Source of the DNA: Chthonomonas sp.
Lineage (GTDB): Bacteria; Armatimonadota; Fimbriimonadia; Fimbriimonadales; Fimbriimonadaceae
Direction of reading: 5' to 3'
Assembly: GCA_016788115.1 (NCBI GenBank)
Contig: JAEURR010000006.1
Location: forward strand, 248,001-312,000
DNA length: 64,000 bases
In this document: positions 33,741-41,161 of the stretch, one piece after another
Numbering within the stretch: the first letter of the stretch is position 1
Layout of the letters: the number at the start of each line of letters is the position of its first letter
Notes under the pieces: generated by a model
What the model saw: only the letters and a program-made list of their open reading frames with translations
What the model was told of the DNA's origin: nothing
The model's database searches: none
Program-made: the position numbers and the translations under genes

Positions 33741-34843
33741 CGAGCGGCCAACAGATTGCCGCCGTCGCGCTGATGGCAGGAGCGGCGTGTTCGCTCGCGG
33801 GAGTGTTCCTCGTGCTCCGACGAATGGCGATGATGGCCGATGCCATCAGCCACGCAATTTTGCCAGGACTCGTTGCGGGGTACGTTCTCGCGCACGGACC
33901 CAATCTCTGGGTCGGATTCCTAGGCGCGACTGCGGCCGGGCTTGCCACCGTCTGGCTCGTCGAGGTGCTTGCCAAGTCTCGCCGGGTACGTGAAGACACC
34001 GCGATCGGGCTCGTCTTCCCGACGATGTTCGCGCTCGGTGTGCTCGTCGTCTCCAAGTTCTTTGCGAACGTCCACATCGACACCGATGCCGTGCTCTACG
34101 GCGAGATCGCCATGGCACCCTTCGACCGGTTCCGCTGGGGAGGACACGACCTGGGGCCGCTCTCGCTGTGGGTGCTCAGTTCCCTGTTCGTGTTCAACGC
34201 CGTGTTCCTGACCGCTTTCTATAAGGAGTTCAAGCTCTCCACGTTCGATGCCGGGCTTGCCGCGTGCTTAGGGTTCGCGCCAGCGGCCCTACACATGCTC
34301 CTCATGACCAGCGTCGCAATCACCACGGTGGGCGCATTTAGCGCGGTCGGGGCGGTCCTGTCGGTGGCTCTCATCATCGTGCCGCCGGTGACCGCTTCTC
34401 TGCTGACCGAGCGCTTGCCGATTCTGATCGGCCTCTCGGGGCTCATTGGGGCGCTGGGAGGAGTGCTCGGTTATGTTCTGGCCGCCATGTGGGACGTAAG
34501 CATCAGCGGCATGATTGCGACCACTCTCGGAGCCATGTTCTTCACCGCACTGCTCGGCGCCCCGCGCAAGGGGATCCTGAGCCAACTGGCCCGCCAGCGG
34601 CAGCAGCGCCTCCAATTCGCCGTAGAGATGCTGGCGGTCCACCTCGCCACCCACGAGGCAACCGCCGACCGCGACACGGAAAACTCCATCTGGCACCTGG
34701 AGCGCGAACTCGGTTGGTCCCCCAGCAGAGCGGCAAGTATCGTGCGCCGCTCCGAACGGGCGGGCTACGTACTGAGCCGCGACGGCCAACTCCAACTCAC
34801 TGAGGCGGGGCACGCGCTCGTCGAGACCACGCTCGCGCGCTAA
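33737..34843 (+). CDS. Metal ABC transporter permease with C-terminal winged-helix domain
   Basis: 368 residues from the ATGA overlap. Residues 1-280 are an ABC-3 permease (MMADAISHAILPGL; EFKLSTFDAGLAACLGF). The last 80 residues are soluble and form a winged-helix pattern: a helical lead LQFAVEMLAVHLATHE, recognition-type helix LGWSPSRAASIVRRSERAGYV, and wing strand SRDGQLQLTEAGHALVE. The pattern resembles DtxR/MarR-type DNA-binding domains. In some bacteria DtxR-like domains are fused to metal permeases. Whether this tail binds DNA or senses cytosolic metal is unknown. Confidence 0.92.
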   Translation: MTSGQQIAAVALMAGAACSLAGVFLVLRRMAMMADAISHAILPGLVAGYVLAHGPNLWVGFLGATAAGLATVWLVEVLAKSRRVREDTAIGLVFPTMFALGVLVVSKFFANVHIDTDAVLYGEIAMAPFDRFRWGGHDLGPLSLWVLSSLFVFNAVFLTAFYKEFKLSTFDAGLAACLGFAPAALHMLLMTSVAITTVGAFSAVGAVLSVALIIVPPVTASLLTERLPILIGLSGLIGALGGVLGYVLAAMWDVSISGMIATTLGAMFFTALLGAPRKGILSQLARQRQQRLQFAVEMLAVHLATHEATADRDTENSIWHLERELGWSPSRAASIVRRSERAGYVLSRDGQLQLTEAGHALVETTLAR

Positions 34844-34849
34844 ATCGGA

Positions 34850-34855
34850 TACCAT
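34850..34855 (+). promoter_or_regulatory. -10 box of scoB (leaderless type)
   Basis: TACCAT begins 7 nt after the permease stop codon and ends exactly 6 nt before the ATG at 34862. Confidence 0.5.
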
Positions 34856-34861
34856 TCGCAC

Positions 34862-35518
34862 ATGCCGCTCAACCGGGATCAACTGGCACAACGCGCAGCG
34901 CAAGAGCTCCGCGATGGGTTCTATGTCAACTTGGGCATCGGGATTCCGACGCTCGTAGCGAACTACATCCCCGAGGGTATGGACGTCGTGCTGCAATCCG
35001 AGAACGGCATGCTCGGCCTCGGACCGTTCCCCTACGAAGGAGAAGAAGACCCGGACCTGATCAACGCGGGCAAGCAGACAGTCACCGAGATTCCGGGCAC
35101 CAGCTACTTCAGTTCTGCGGACTCGTTTGCCATGATACGGGGCGGCCACATCGACCTCAGCATCTTGGGGGCGATGGAGGTCAGCCAAGAGGGTGACCTC
35201 GCAAACTGGATGATCCCCGGCAAGATGGTGAAAGGCATGGGCGGCGCGATGGACCTCGTTGCAGGCGTCCGGCGCGTGGTTGTCGTCATGGAGCACACGA
35301 ACAAGGCCGGCGAATCCAAAGTTTTGCCCAAGTGCACGCTCCCACTCACAGGCAAGGCTTGCGTCCAGTTGGTCATCACGGACTTGGCCGTGTTCGAGAT
35401 CACCGATGGCGTCATGACACTCATCCAACTCGCTCCAGATGTGAGCTTGGAAGAAGTTCAGTCAAAGACCGCGGCGTCGTTCGCAGTTTCGCCGACGCTT
35501 CACACCCTCGCCCTGTAA
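34862..35518 (+). CDS. scoB: 3-oxoacid CoA-transferase subunit B
   Basis: 218 residues. The catalytic glutamate lies in [13 protein letters not shown], and [15 protein letters not shown] and [15 protein letters not shown] are typical of the beta subunit of succinyl-CoA:3-ketoacid (or acetoacetyl) CoA transferases. The enzyme activates acetoacetate or related acids using succinyl-CoA. The A subunit, which normally lies next door, is absent here. It must be elsewhere, or this subunit acts differently. A leaderless promoter is present. Confidence 0.92.
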   Translation: MPLNRDQLAQRAAQELRDGFYVNLGIGIPTLVANYIPEGMDVVLQSENGMLGLGPFPYEGEEDPDLINAGKQTVTEIPGTSYFSSADSFAMIRGGHIDLSILGAMEVSQEGDLANWMIPGKMVKGMGGAMDLVAGVRRVVVVMEHTNKAGESKVLPKCTLPLTGKACVQLVITDLAVFEITDGVMTLIQLAPDVSLEEVQSKTAASFAVSPTLHTLAL

Positions 35519-35530
35519 CCGTTACGAGAA

Positions 35531-35549
35531 ACGCGCAGAAACTGCGCGT
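35531..35549 (+). terminator. Hairpin after scoB
   Basis: 8-bp stem ACGCGCAG / CTGCGCGT with loop AAA, 12 nt after the stop. Only ATT follows, so termination strength is doubtful. Confidence 0.4.
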
Positions 35550-35582
35550 ATTGGCACGGCATGTGCTCATGAAGTGAGTGCT

Positions 35583-35708
35583 ATGCCGAACAATCTCCGA
35601 CTTGCAGTCGCGCTCTTGCTCACCGTCCTCGCCCTCGGCGCATCGAATATGCGAGCCGAAGCCCGCGGGTCGGGTTCCATGCAAGCAGCATCCCATTGGG
35701 AAGATTGA
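35583..35708 (+). CDS. Possible 41-residue exported peptide
   Basis: Starts MPNNLRLAVALLLTVLALGA, a plausible signal or membrane segment, and continues SNMRAEARG to a hydrophilic tail ending in ED. It is followed 38 nt later by a strong terminator, which supports a transcript here. No ribosome-binding site is evident and no family is recognised. It could be spurious. Confidence 0.35.
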   Translation: MPNNLRLAVALLLTVLALGASNMRAEARGSGSMQAASHWED

Positions 35709-35745
35709 CGGCACTGAACCTTCAAACCAGAAAGAGAGCAACTTC

Positions 35746-35778
35746 AAAGGGCCCCTCACCGTGGGGGGCCTTTTTCTT
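35746..35778 (+). terminator. Rho-independent terminator
   Basis: Stem AAAGG(G)CCCC / GGGGCCTTT with one bulged base (35746-35755, 35765-35773) running into TTTTTCTTG. Confidence 0.85.
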
Positions 35779-35797
35779 GTAGGGGTAAACATGGCGA

Positions 35798-36160
35798 ATG
35801 GAATTTGTCTTGTGCATCGTGCTTGGGCTGATCGCTGGCCTCAGTAGCGGCGTCTTCGGCATCGGCGGGGGCATCCTGATCGTTCCGGCGCTGGTTCTCG
35901 CATTCAAATTCAGCCAGCAAAAGGCGCAAGGGACTTCGCTCGCCGCGTTGCTAATGCCCGTCGGCATCTTTGCCGTGATGAACTACTACCGATCGGGCAA
36001 CGCGGACCTCAAGTTCGGTGCGCTGATTGGCGCGGGGTACCTCGGTGGAGCGTTCTTCGGCTCAAAGATCGCGCTCGCGGCCAGCCAGCAGTCGCTCAGC
36101 CGCGCGTTCGGCGTTTTCATGATCGCGTTGGGCTTATGGTTCATTTTTCGCGTGTCGTGA
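35798..36160 (+). CDS. Half-size TauE/SafE-family membrane protein
   Basis: 120 residues with about four membrane helices. The family signature GLSSGVFGIGGGILIVPAL lies in the first helix hairpin, followed by QGTSLAALLMP and GYLGGAFFGSKIA. Full TauE/SafE anion exporters (about 240-260 residues) contain two such repeats; this has only one, so it may act as a dimer. A TAAACAT sequence lies about 6 nt upstream of the ATG at 35798. Confidence 0.85.
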   Translation: MEFVLCIVLGLIAGLSSGVFGIGGGILIVPALVLAFKFSQQKAQGTSLAALLMPVGIFAVMNYYRSGNADLKFGALIGAGYLGGAFFGSKIALAASQQSLSRAFGVFMIALGLWFIFRVS

Positions 36161-36181
36161 AACCCCTGCCCCCGCGAGCCG

Positions 36182-36187
36182 TATACT
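36182..36187 (+). promoter_or_regulatory. -10 box for the SPFH gene pair
   Basis: TATACT, followed by a short leader that contains an AGAGG ribosome-binding site 9 nt before the ATG at 36209. This is a leadered promoter, in contrast to the leaderless ones nearby. Confidence 0.5.
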
Positions 36188-36208
36188 GGTTCGCAGAGGT
36201 CCACTGAC

Positions 36209-37288
36209 ATGGGAATTTTTGACAAGATACGAGGCGAATTTGTTGACATCATCGAATGGCTCGATGACACCCAGGACACGATGGTGTACCGGTTCGAGCG
36301 GCAGGGCAATGAGATCAAGTACGGCGCCCAGTTGACCGTCCGCGAGAGTCAGGCCGCAGTGTTCGTGAACGAGGGCCAGATTGCCGACGTGTTCGGCCCA
36401 GGCCGGTTCGAGCTCAAGACCGAGAACCTTCCAATCTTGACCACGCTCAAGAGCTGGAAGTTCGGTTTCAACTCGCCGTTCAAGGCCGAGGTGTACTTCG
36501 TGAACACCAAGCGGTACACCGACCTCAAGTGGGGCACAATGAATCCCGTGATGATGCGCGACGCCGAGCTTGGAGTCGTCCGCGTCCGCGCCTTTGGCAC
36601 CTATGCCATGCGCGTCACTGACCCTGCCAAGTTCCTACAGGAAATCGCCGGGACCGATTGGCAGTTTACGACCGACGAAGTCACCGAGCACTTGCGCAAT
36701 CAGATCGTCAGCCGGTTTGCTGAGGCCACGGCCCAGGCCGGGATTCCCGTGATCGATCTGTCGGCTCGCTACTCCGAGCTGGGTGACCAGATCCTCGCCA
36801 CCATCGCCAAGGACATCGAAGCGATCGGCATCGAGCTGGTCAACTTCCGCATCGAAAACGTCTCGCTCCCGCCGGAAGTCGAAGAGGCCATCGACAAGCG
36901 CTCGAGCATGGGTGTCGTCGGGAACTTACAGAACTACACGCAGTTCCAAGCCGCGAACGCGATCGAAAAGGCCGCCGAAAATCCGGGAGGATTGGGCGCG
37001 GCGGGCGTCGGCATGGGGATCGGCCAAGTCATGGGCCAGATGATGACAACCGGAGCACAACCGCCCGCGCCCGTGGCGGCTCCTCCTGCTCTCGAATTCC
37101 ACGTCGTCGTCAACGGCGCATCAAGCGGCCCCTACAACATGCAGACCCTGCAGACCATGGTGGGTGGTTCGCTCACGGCGGACACGCTCGTTTGGCGCGC
37201 AGGAATGGCGGACTGGCAGCCTGCCTCAAAGGTCGAGGCACTTTCCTCGCTGTTCAGTTCGGTGCCGCCACCGGTCCCGGGTCAGTAA
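36209..37288 (+). CDS. SPFH/Band 7 protein with C-terminal GYF-2 domain
   Basis: 359 residues. An SPFH (virion core protein/YdjI-like) domain occupies residues 1-230 (MVYRFERQGNEIKYGAQLTVRESQAAVF ... FGPGRFELKTENLPILTTLK). A Gly/Met-rich linker (GLGAAGVGMGIGQVMGQMM) follows, and residues 290-350 form a GYF-2 domain (FHVVVNGASSGPYNMQTLQTMV ... LVWRAGMADWQPA). No membrane helix, so it is probably peripheral. It is paired with the zinc-ribbon membrane protein 10 nt downstream; SPFH proteins of this type are often found with such a partner. Confidence 0.9.
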   Translation: MGIFDKIRGEFVDIIEWLDDTQDTMVYRFERQGNEIKYGAQLTVRESQAAVFVNEGQIADVFGPGRFELKTENLPILTTLKSWKFGFNSPFKAEVYFVNTKRYTDLKWGTMNPVMMRDAELGVVRVRAFGTYAMRVTDPAKFLQEIAGTDWQFTTDEVTEHLRNQIVSRFAEATAQAGIPVIDLSARYSELGDQILATIAKDIEAIGIELVNFRIENVSLPPEVEEAIDKRSSMGVVGNLQNYTQFQAANAIEKAAENPGGLGAAGVGMGIGQVMGQMMTTGAQPPAPVAAPPALEFHVVVNGASSGPYNMQTLQTMVGGSLTADTLVWRAGMADWQPASKVEALSSLFSSVPPPVPGQ

Positions 37289-37297
37289 CACGTCTCT

Positions 37298-38443
37298 GTG
37301 AGCCAAGTAGCCCACTATCCGTGTGAGCAGTGCGGGGCGCAACTTGAGTTTGCGCCCGGCGCGACGGACTTGGTGTGTCCTTACTGCGGGCACCGGAGCG
37401 CGATCGCGGTCCCGACAACGGTTGTTGAGGAACTCGCTCTCGACCAATTCCTCGATCGAGCACACCTCAACTGGGAGCTAGAGCAGGGCAAAGTCGTGCA
37501 CTGCAACTCGTGCGCGGCCGAGTTCACGCTCCCCCCGGACCAAGAGACTCAGACCTGCCCGTTCTGTGGCTCGCACGTTGTCGTCCCCATCAACAATGAG
37601 GAGCGCATTCCACCGAACGGCGTGCTCCCCTTCGTCATCACCGGCGCGAGGGCGCGGTTCGCCATGGGCGAGTGGCTCGGCTCGCGATTCTGGGCACCCC
37701 GCGATCTCAAGCGCATGGCCCTCAAGGAGGGCAGCCTGAAGGGGATCTATGTTCCCTTCTGGACTTTCGATAGCCGCACCATCACCGACTACACCGGCCA
37801 GCGCGGCGAACACTATTGGGTCACCGTCACGTATACAGCAGTCGAAAACGGCCGTCCGGTCACTCGGACGCGCCAGGAGCGACGCACCCGTTGGTACCCC
37901 GCCGCAGGCACGGTCCACGTTCCTTTCGACGATGTGACGGTTCAGGCGAGCTCCGCCGTCCCATCGCGCTATGCCGAGGGGTTCTCGGACTGGGATCTCC
38001 CCGCGGTCGTCCCCTACAATCCTCAGTACCTCGTGGGCTTCCAGACCATGCGGTACGAACTCGACTTGTCCCAAGGACTCCAGATTGGCCGCGACCGAAT
38101 GCAGCCTGGGATCGACAGCGCCATTCGCTACGACATCGGCGGCGATGAGCAAATGATCCTGACGAAGAACACCCAGTACTTCGACAATACATTCAAGCTC
38201 CTGCTGCTCCCGATCTGGACCGGGGCCTATCGCTACCGTGGCAAGCCGTTCCGGGTGCTTATCAATGGTCGGACGGGCGACGTGCGCGGTGAAGCACCCG
38301 TCAGCTTCTGGAAGGTTCTCCTAGCCGTCATTCTTGGCCTGAGCGTCGCGGGCGGCATCTTCTATGCCTACCAGGAGTCTCAGCGACGCTCTCAGAGCTC
38401 GAGTGTCCAGACCGACTACGTGCCCGACTATCCGATTCGCTAG
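37298..38443 (+). CDS. Zinc-ribbon protein with C-terminal membrane helix
   Basis: 381 residues, GTG start. Two zinc ribbons: CEQCGAQ ... CPYCGHR (N-terminus) and CNSCAAEF ... CPFCGSH (about residue 70-95). A long beta-rich domain with GIYVPFWTFDSRT and LLLPIWTGAYRYRGKPFRVLINGRTG follows. One membrane helix (WKVLLAVILGLSVAGGIFYAY) sits close to the C-terminus. Such proteins are sometimes mislabelled as primosomal helicases because of the ribbons; no helicase motif is present. It forms a unit with the SPFH-GYF gene. Confidence 0.85.
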   Translation: MSQVAHYPCEQCGAQLEFAPGATDLVCPYCGHRSAIAVPTTVVEELALDQFLDRAHLNWELEQGKVVHCNSCAAEFTLPPDQETQTCPFCGSHVVVPINNEERIPPNGVLPFVITGARARFAMGEWLGSRFWAPRDLKRMALKEGSLKGIYVPFWTFDSRTITDYTGQRGEHYWVTVTYTAVENGRPVTRTRQERRTRWYPAAGTVHVPFDDVTVQASSAVPSRYAEGFSDWDLPAVVPYNPQYLVGFQTMRYELDLSQGLQIGRDRMQPGIDSAIRYDIGGDEQMILTKNTQYFDNTFKLLLLPIWTGAYRYRGKPFRVLINGRTGDVRGEAPVSFWKVLLAVILGLSVAGGIFYAYQESQRRSQSSSVQTDYVPDYPIR

Positions 38444-38471
38444 CCCCCAGTCCGGCAGGTGGCGCACATGT

Positions 38472-38477
38472 CAAAAT
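38472..38477 (+). promoter_or_regulatory. -10-like box of yajQ (leaderless type)
   Basis: CAAAAT ends 6 nt before the ATG at 38484. It is a weaker match than neighbouring cases, but the spacing is identical and there is no Shine-Dalgarno. Confidence 0.4.
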
Positions 38478-38483
38478 AGCCGA

Positions 38484-38978
38484 ATGGCATCCACAGAATT
38501 CTCGTTCGACGTCGTGAGTAAGGTCGATCCCCAAGAGGTTCGCAACGCCGTCGACCAAGCGCAAAAGGAGCTGATGCACCGATTCGACCTGAAAGGCACA
38601 AATTCGGAAATCGAGTTTGAAAAGGACAAGATCACCCTTCTCGGCGGCGACGAAGGCAAGCTCAAGCAAGTGCGGGACATCCTCTTCAGCAAGCTCGTCA
38701 AGCGCGGCATTGACGGCCGCATGGTCGAGTACGGCAAGGAAGAGCCAGCCAGCGGACTGACCGTAAAGCAAGGAGTTTCATTCAAGAACGGCATCGCGCA
38801 GGACCAAGCCAAGGGACTCATCAAGCAGATCAAGGACTCTGGCATCAAGGTCAACGCCCAGATTCAGGGCGAGCAGGTTCGCGTCAGCGGGAAGAGCAAG
38901 GACGACCTGCAAAAGGCGATCAACTTCATCAAGGGACTAGAGCTCGAATTCGTCGTCAACTTCGAGAACTACCGCTAA
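38484..38978 (+). CDS. yajQ: YajQ-family nucleotide-binding protein
   Basis: 164 residues. MASTEFSFDVVSKVDPQEVRNAVDQAQKE is the canonical YajQ (UPF0234) start, and KDDLQKAINFIKGLELEFVVNFENYR the canonical end, with two ferredoxin-like halves. Some members bind cyclic di-GMP and modulate transcription factors. The internal ATG is chosen over one 120 nt upstream because family proteins begin here. Confidence 0.95.
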   Translation: MASTEFSFDVVSKVDPQEVRNAVDQAQKELMHRFDLKGTNSEIEFEKDKITLLGGDEGKLKQVRDILFSKLVKRGIDGRMVEYGKEEPASGLTVKQGVSFKNGIAQDQAKGLIKQIKDSGIKVNAQIQGEQVRVSGKSKDDLQKAINFIKGLELEFVVNFENYR

Positions 38979-38982
38979 ACAA

Positions 38983-39019
38983 ATGTGGCTTGAGCCAAAC
39001 GGCTCAAGCCACATGTTTT
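38983..39019. terminator. Bidirectional terminator between yajQ and clpX
   Basis: Perfect 14-bp stem ATGTGGCTTGAGCC / GGCTCAAGCCACAT (38983-38996, 39001-39014), loop AAAC. TTTT follows on the plus strand and TTTGTTT on the minus strand, so it can serve both convergent genes. Confidence 0.9.
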
Positions 39020-39039
39020 GATCTCACCGTAGGGCGGCG

Positions 39040-40353
39040 TTAGCTTGCGCGCTTCACCATTTCTTCGGTCATCAAAATCGGCTTGGTCTCACCCGAAATC
39101 GCTCCCGCCGGGACCACCACCTTCTTGACGTCTTCGGTCGAAGGTACATCGAACATCACGTCAAGCATGACCGACTCGATGATCGCGCGTAGGGCACGGG
39201 CACCGGTCTTGCGCTTCAGCGCCTCCAGAGCTATCTCCCTCAGGGCGTCCGGTTGGATGTCCAGCGTCACGCCGTCCATCTCGAAGAATCGAGCGTACTG
39301 GCGGATGAGCGAGTTCTTCGGTTCGGTGAGGATCTGGATCAGGGCGGCCTCGTCCAGAGGATCGAGCGTCGTCACGACCGGCAAGCGGCCAACGAACTCG
39401 GGGATCAGGCCGAACTTGAGTAGGTCCTCAGGAAGCAGCTTGCTCAAAAGGGCATGCTCATCTTCCTTCTTGTTACCCGGCTCGGCGTGGAAGCCCATCA
39501 CTGAGTGCTTCATGCGGCGTCGGATAATATCTTCGATGCCTTCGAAAGCGCCACCACACACGAACAGAATGTTGCGCGTATCGATCTGAATGTACTCTTG
39601 CTGCGGGTGCTTGCGTCCACCCTGCGGCGGAACGTTAGCCACCGTGCCTTCGAGAATCTTGAGGAGCGCCTGCTGAACACCTTCGCCACTCACGTCACGC
39701 GTGATGCTCGGGTTGTCGCTCTTGCGCGAAATCTTGTCGATTTCGTCGACATAGATGATGCCGCGCTCGCAGAGTTCCTTGGCTCGTTTCGGATCCATGG
39801 AGTCGGCTGACTGGTACAGCTTGAGAAGGATGTTCTCAACGTCCTCGCCAACGTATCCAGCTTCCGTCAACGCCGTGGCATCTGCGATGGCGAAGGGTAC
39901 GTGCAACACCCGCGCCAAGGTCTGCGCCAGAAGCGTCTTGCCCGAGCCGGTCGGTCCCACCAGCAAGATGTTTGACTTCTGCAGTTCAACATCGGAATCC
40001 GAGTTGTCGAGTTCGCTCACCCGCTTGTAGTGGTTGTAAACCGCCACCGCAAGGGCTCGCTTGGCCGAAGTCTGGCCAATGACGTACGAGTTCAGATGCT
40101 CCACGATCTGGCGGGGCTTGGGAACCTCGAACTCGACCGGGGCATCTTGGCTGACCGCCCGCGCCGGGACCGAACCACCGGCGGGTTCGCGGACCGGTGC
40201 TGGCATGCCCGTCTCGTGCATCAAGATATCGTTGCAGAGATCGATGCAGTCCGAACAGACCGCCCCGTGCAGCCCAACGATCAGCTTCTTCACCTGATCT
40301 TTACTTTTGCCGCACAAGCAGCACTGTTCACGTTTTTCTGTAGTCCGCGCCAT
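39040..40353 (-). CDS. clpX: ATP-dependent Clp protease ATP-binding subunit ClpX
   Basis: 437 residues. The N-terminal zinc-binding domain has CxxC pairs at Cys11/14 and Cys33/36. Walker A is GPTGSGKT (133-140), Walker B is [11 protein letters not shown], and the pore-loop and sensor motifs are present. A ClpP-docking loop reads VMGF in place of the usual IGF, which is a conservative change. It unfolds substrates and feeds them to ClpP, encoded 17 nt upstream. The ORF between the CxxC domain and AAA module has a Pro/Ala-rich linker. Confidence 0.98.
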   Translation of the reverse strand: MARTTEKREQCCLCGKSKDQVKKLIVGLHGAVCSDCIDLCNDILMHETGMPAPVREPAGGSVPARAVSQDAPVEFEVPKPRQIVEHLNSYVIGQTSAKRALAVAVYNHYKRVSELDNSDSDVELQKSNILLVGPTGSGKTLLAQTLARVLHVPFAIADATALTEAGYVGEDVENILLKLYQSADSMDPKRAKELCERGIIYVDEIDKISRKSDNPSITRDVSGEGVQQALLKILEGTVANVPPQGGRKHPQQEYIQIDTRNILFVCGGAFEGIEDIIRRRMKHSVMGFHAEPGNKKEDEHALLSKLLPEDLLKFGLIPEFVGRLPVVTTLDPLDEAALIQILTEPKNSLIRQYARFFEMDGVTLDIQPDALREIALEALKRKTGARALRAIIESVMLDVMFDVPSTEDVKKVVVPAGAISGETKPILMTEEMVKRAS

Positions 40354-40370
40354 AAACTATCCTAACCCAA

Positions 40371-40955
40371 TTATCGTTCGCCAGCCTTCAGAACTTTATC
40401 GACGATTCCGTATTCCTTGGCTTCGTCAGCCGACATAAAGTGGTCTCGATCACAGTCCTTGCGCACTTGCTCTTCGGTCTTTCCCGAGGCCTTTGAAAGA
40501 ATCTGCATCAAAATGTCCATATAACGGTTCGCTTCGCGCAAGGCCACGTTCATATCCGCAACCGTGCCACGCGCGCCACCGCTCACCTGGTGGATCATCA
40601 CGCGACCATTTTCCAAGCAATACCGCTTGCCTTTGGTTCCACCTGCGAGCAGCACTGCACCCATCGAGGCAGCTTGGCCGATACAGTACGTCGCGACTGC
40701 GGGCTTGATAATCTGCATCGCGTCGTAAATCGCGAGTCCGGCCGAGACCGAACCACCCGGGCTGTTGATGTAGAAGTGGATGTCCGCTTCGGGATCCTCT
40801 TTCTCAAGGAACAGGAGCTGGGCGACCAACAAGTTCGCAACGTAGTCATCGACCTCCGTACCCAAGAACACGATCCGGTCCTTCAGTAGACGTGACCAAA
40901 TGTCATAGCTGCGCTCGCCGCGCGCGGTTTGCTCGATTACGTAAGGAACACCCAT
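40371..40955 (-). CDS. clpP: ATP-dependent Clp protease proteolytic subunit
   Basis: 194 residues from the ATG at 40955. Serine in GQAASMGA, histidine in MIHQVSGG and Asp in DRDHFMSA form the catalytic triad (Ser97, His122, Asp171 in this numbering). The alternative ATG at 40964 lies only 2 nt from a strong AAGGAGG and is too close. The chosen one is 11 nt away and gives the standard [10 protein letters not shown] start. It is co-transcribed with clpX. Confidence 0.97.
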   Translation of the reverse strand: MGVPYVIEQTARGERSYDIWSRLLKDRIVFLGTEVDDYVANLLVAQLLFLEKEDPEADIHFYINSPGGSVSAGLAIYDAMQIIKPAVATYCIGQAASMGAVLLAGGTKGKRYCLENGRVMIHQVSGGARGTVADMNVALREANRYMDILMQILSKASGKTEEQVRKDCDRDHFMSADEAKEYGIVDKVLKAGER

Positions 40956-41147
40956 AGTTGTCATTTCCTCCTTGATCTGACGCCAACTTCGTTGCCGTTG
41001 TGCCTAAAGAATAGCTCGAAAGCGTATTGCCCGGCGCTCATGTCTTATGAAGATCGGCGTCTGTCCCTTCTCCGCGCAGGTGGCAGACCGACTTTTTGCG
41101 CACCTTTTCCGGTCCGCGTGGAACTCTGCCCCCGAGCTCACTCGAAG

Positions 41148-41153
41148 TACAAT
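41148..41153 (+). promoter_or_regulatory. -10 box of the P-type ATPase gene (near-leaderless)
   Basis: TACAAT ends 8 nt before the ATG at 41162, and no Shine-Dalgarno is present between them. Confidence 0.5.
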
Positions 41154-41161
41154 GAATTCAA

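Noticed and set aside
35519-35797. A new riboswitch or sRNA before the TauE gene
   Set aside because: Hairpins here are explained as the scoB hairpin and a normal terminator; no further structure was convincing.
37298-38443. Primosomal helicase PriA-like annotation
   Set aside because: Zinc ribbons alone cause such labels; no Walker or helicase motif is present.
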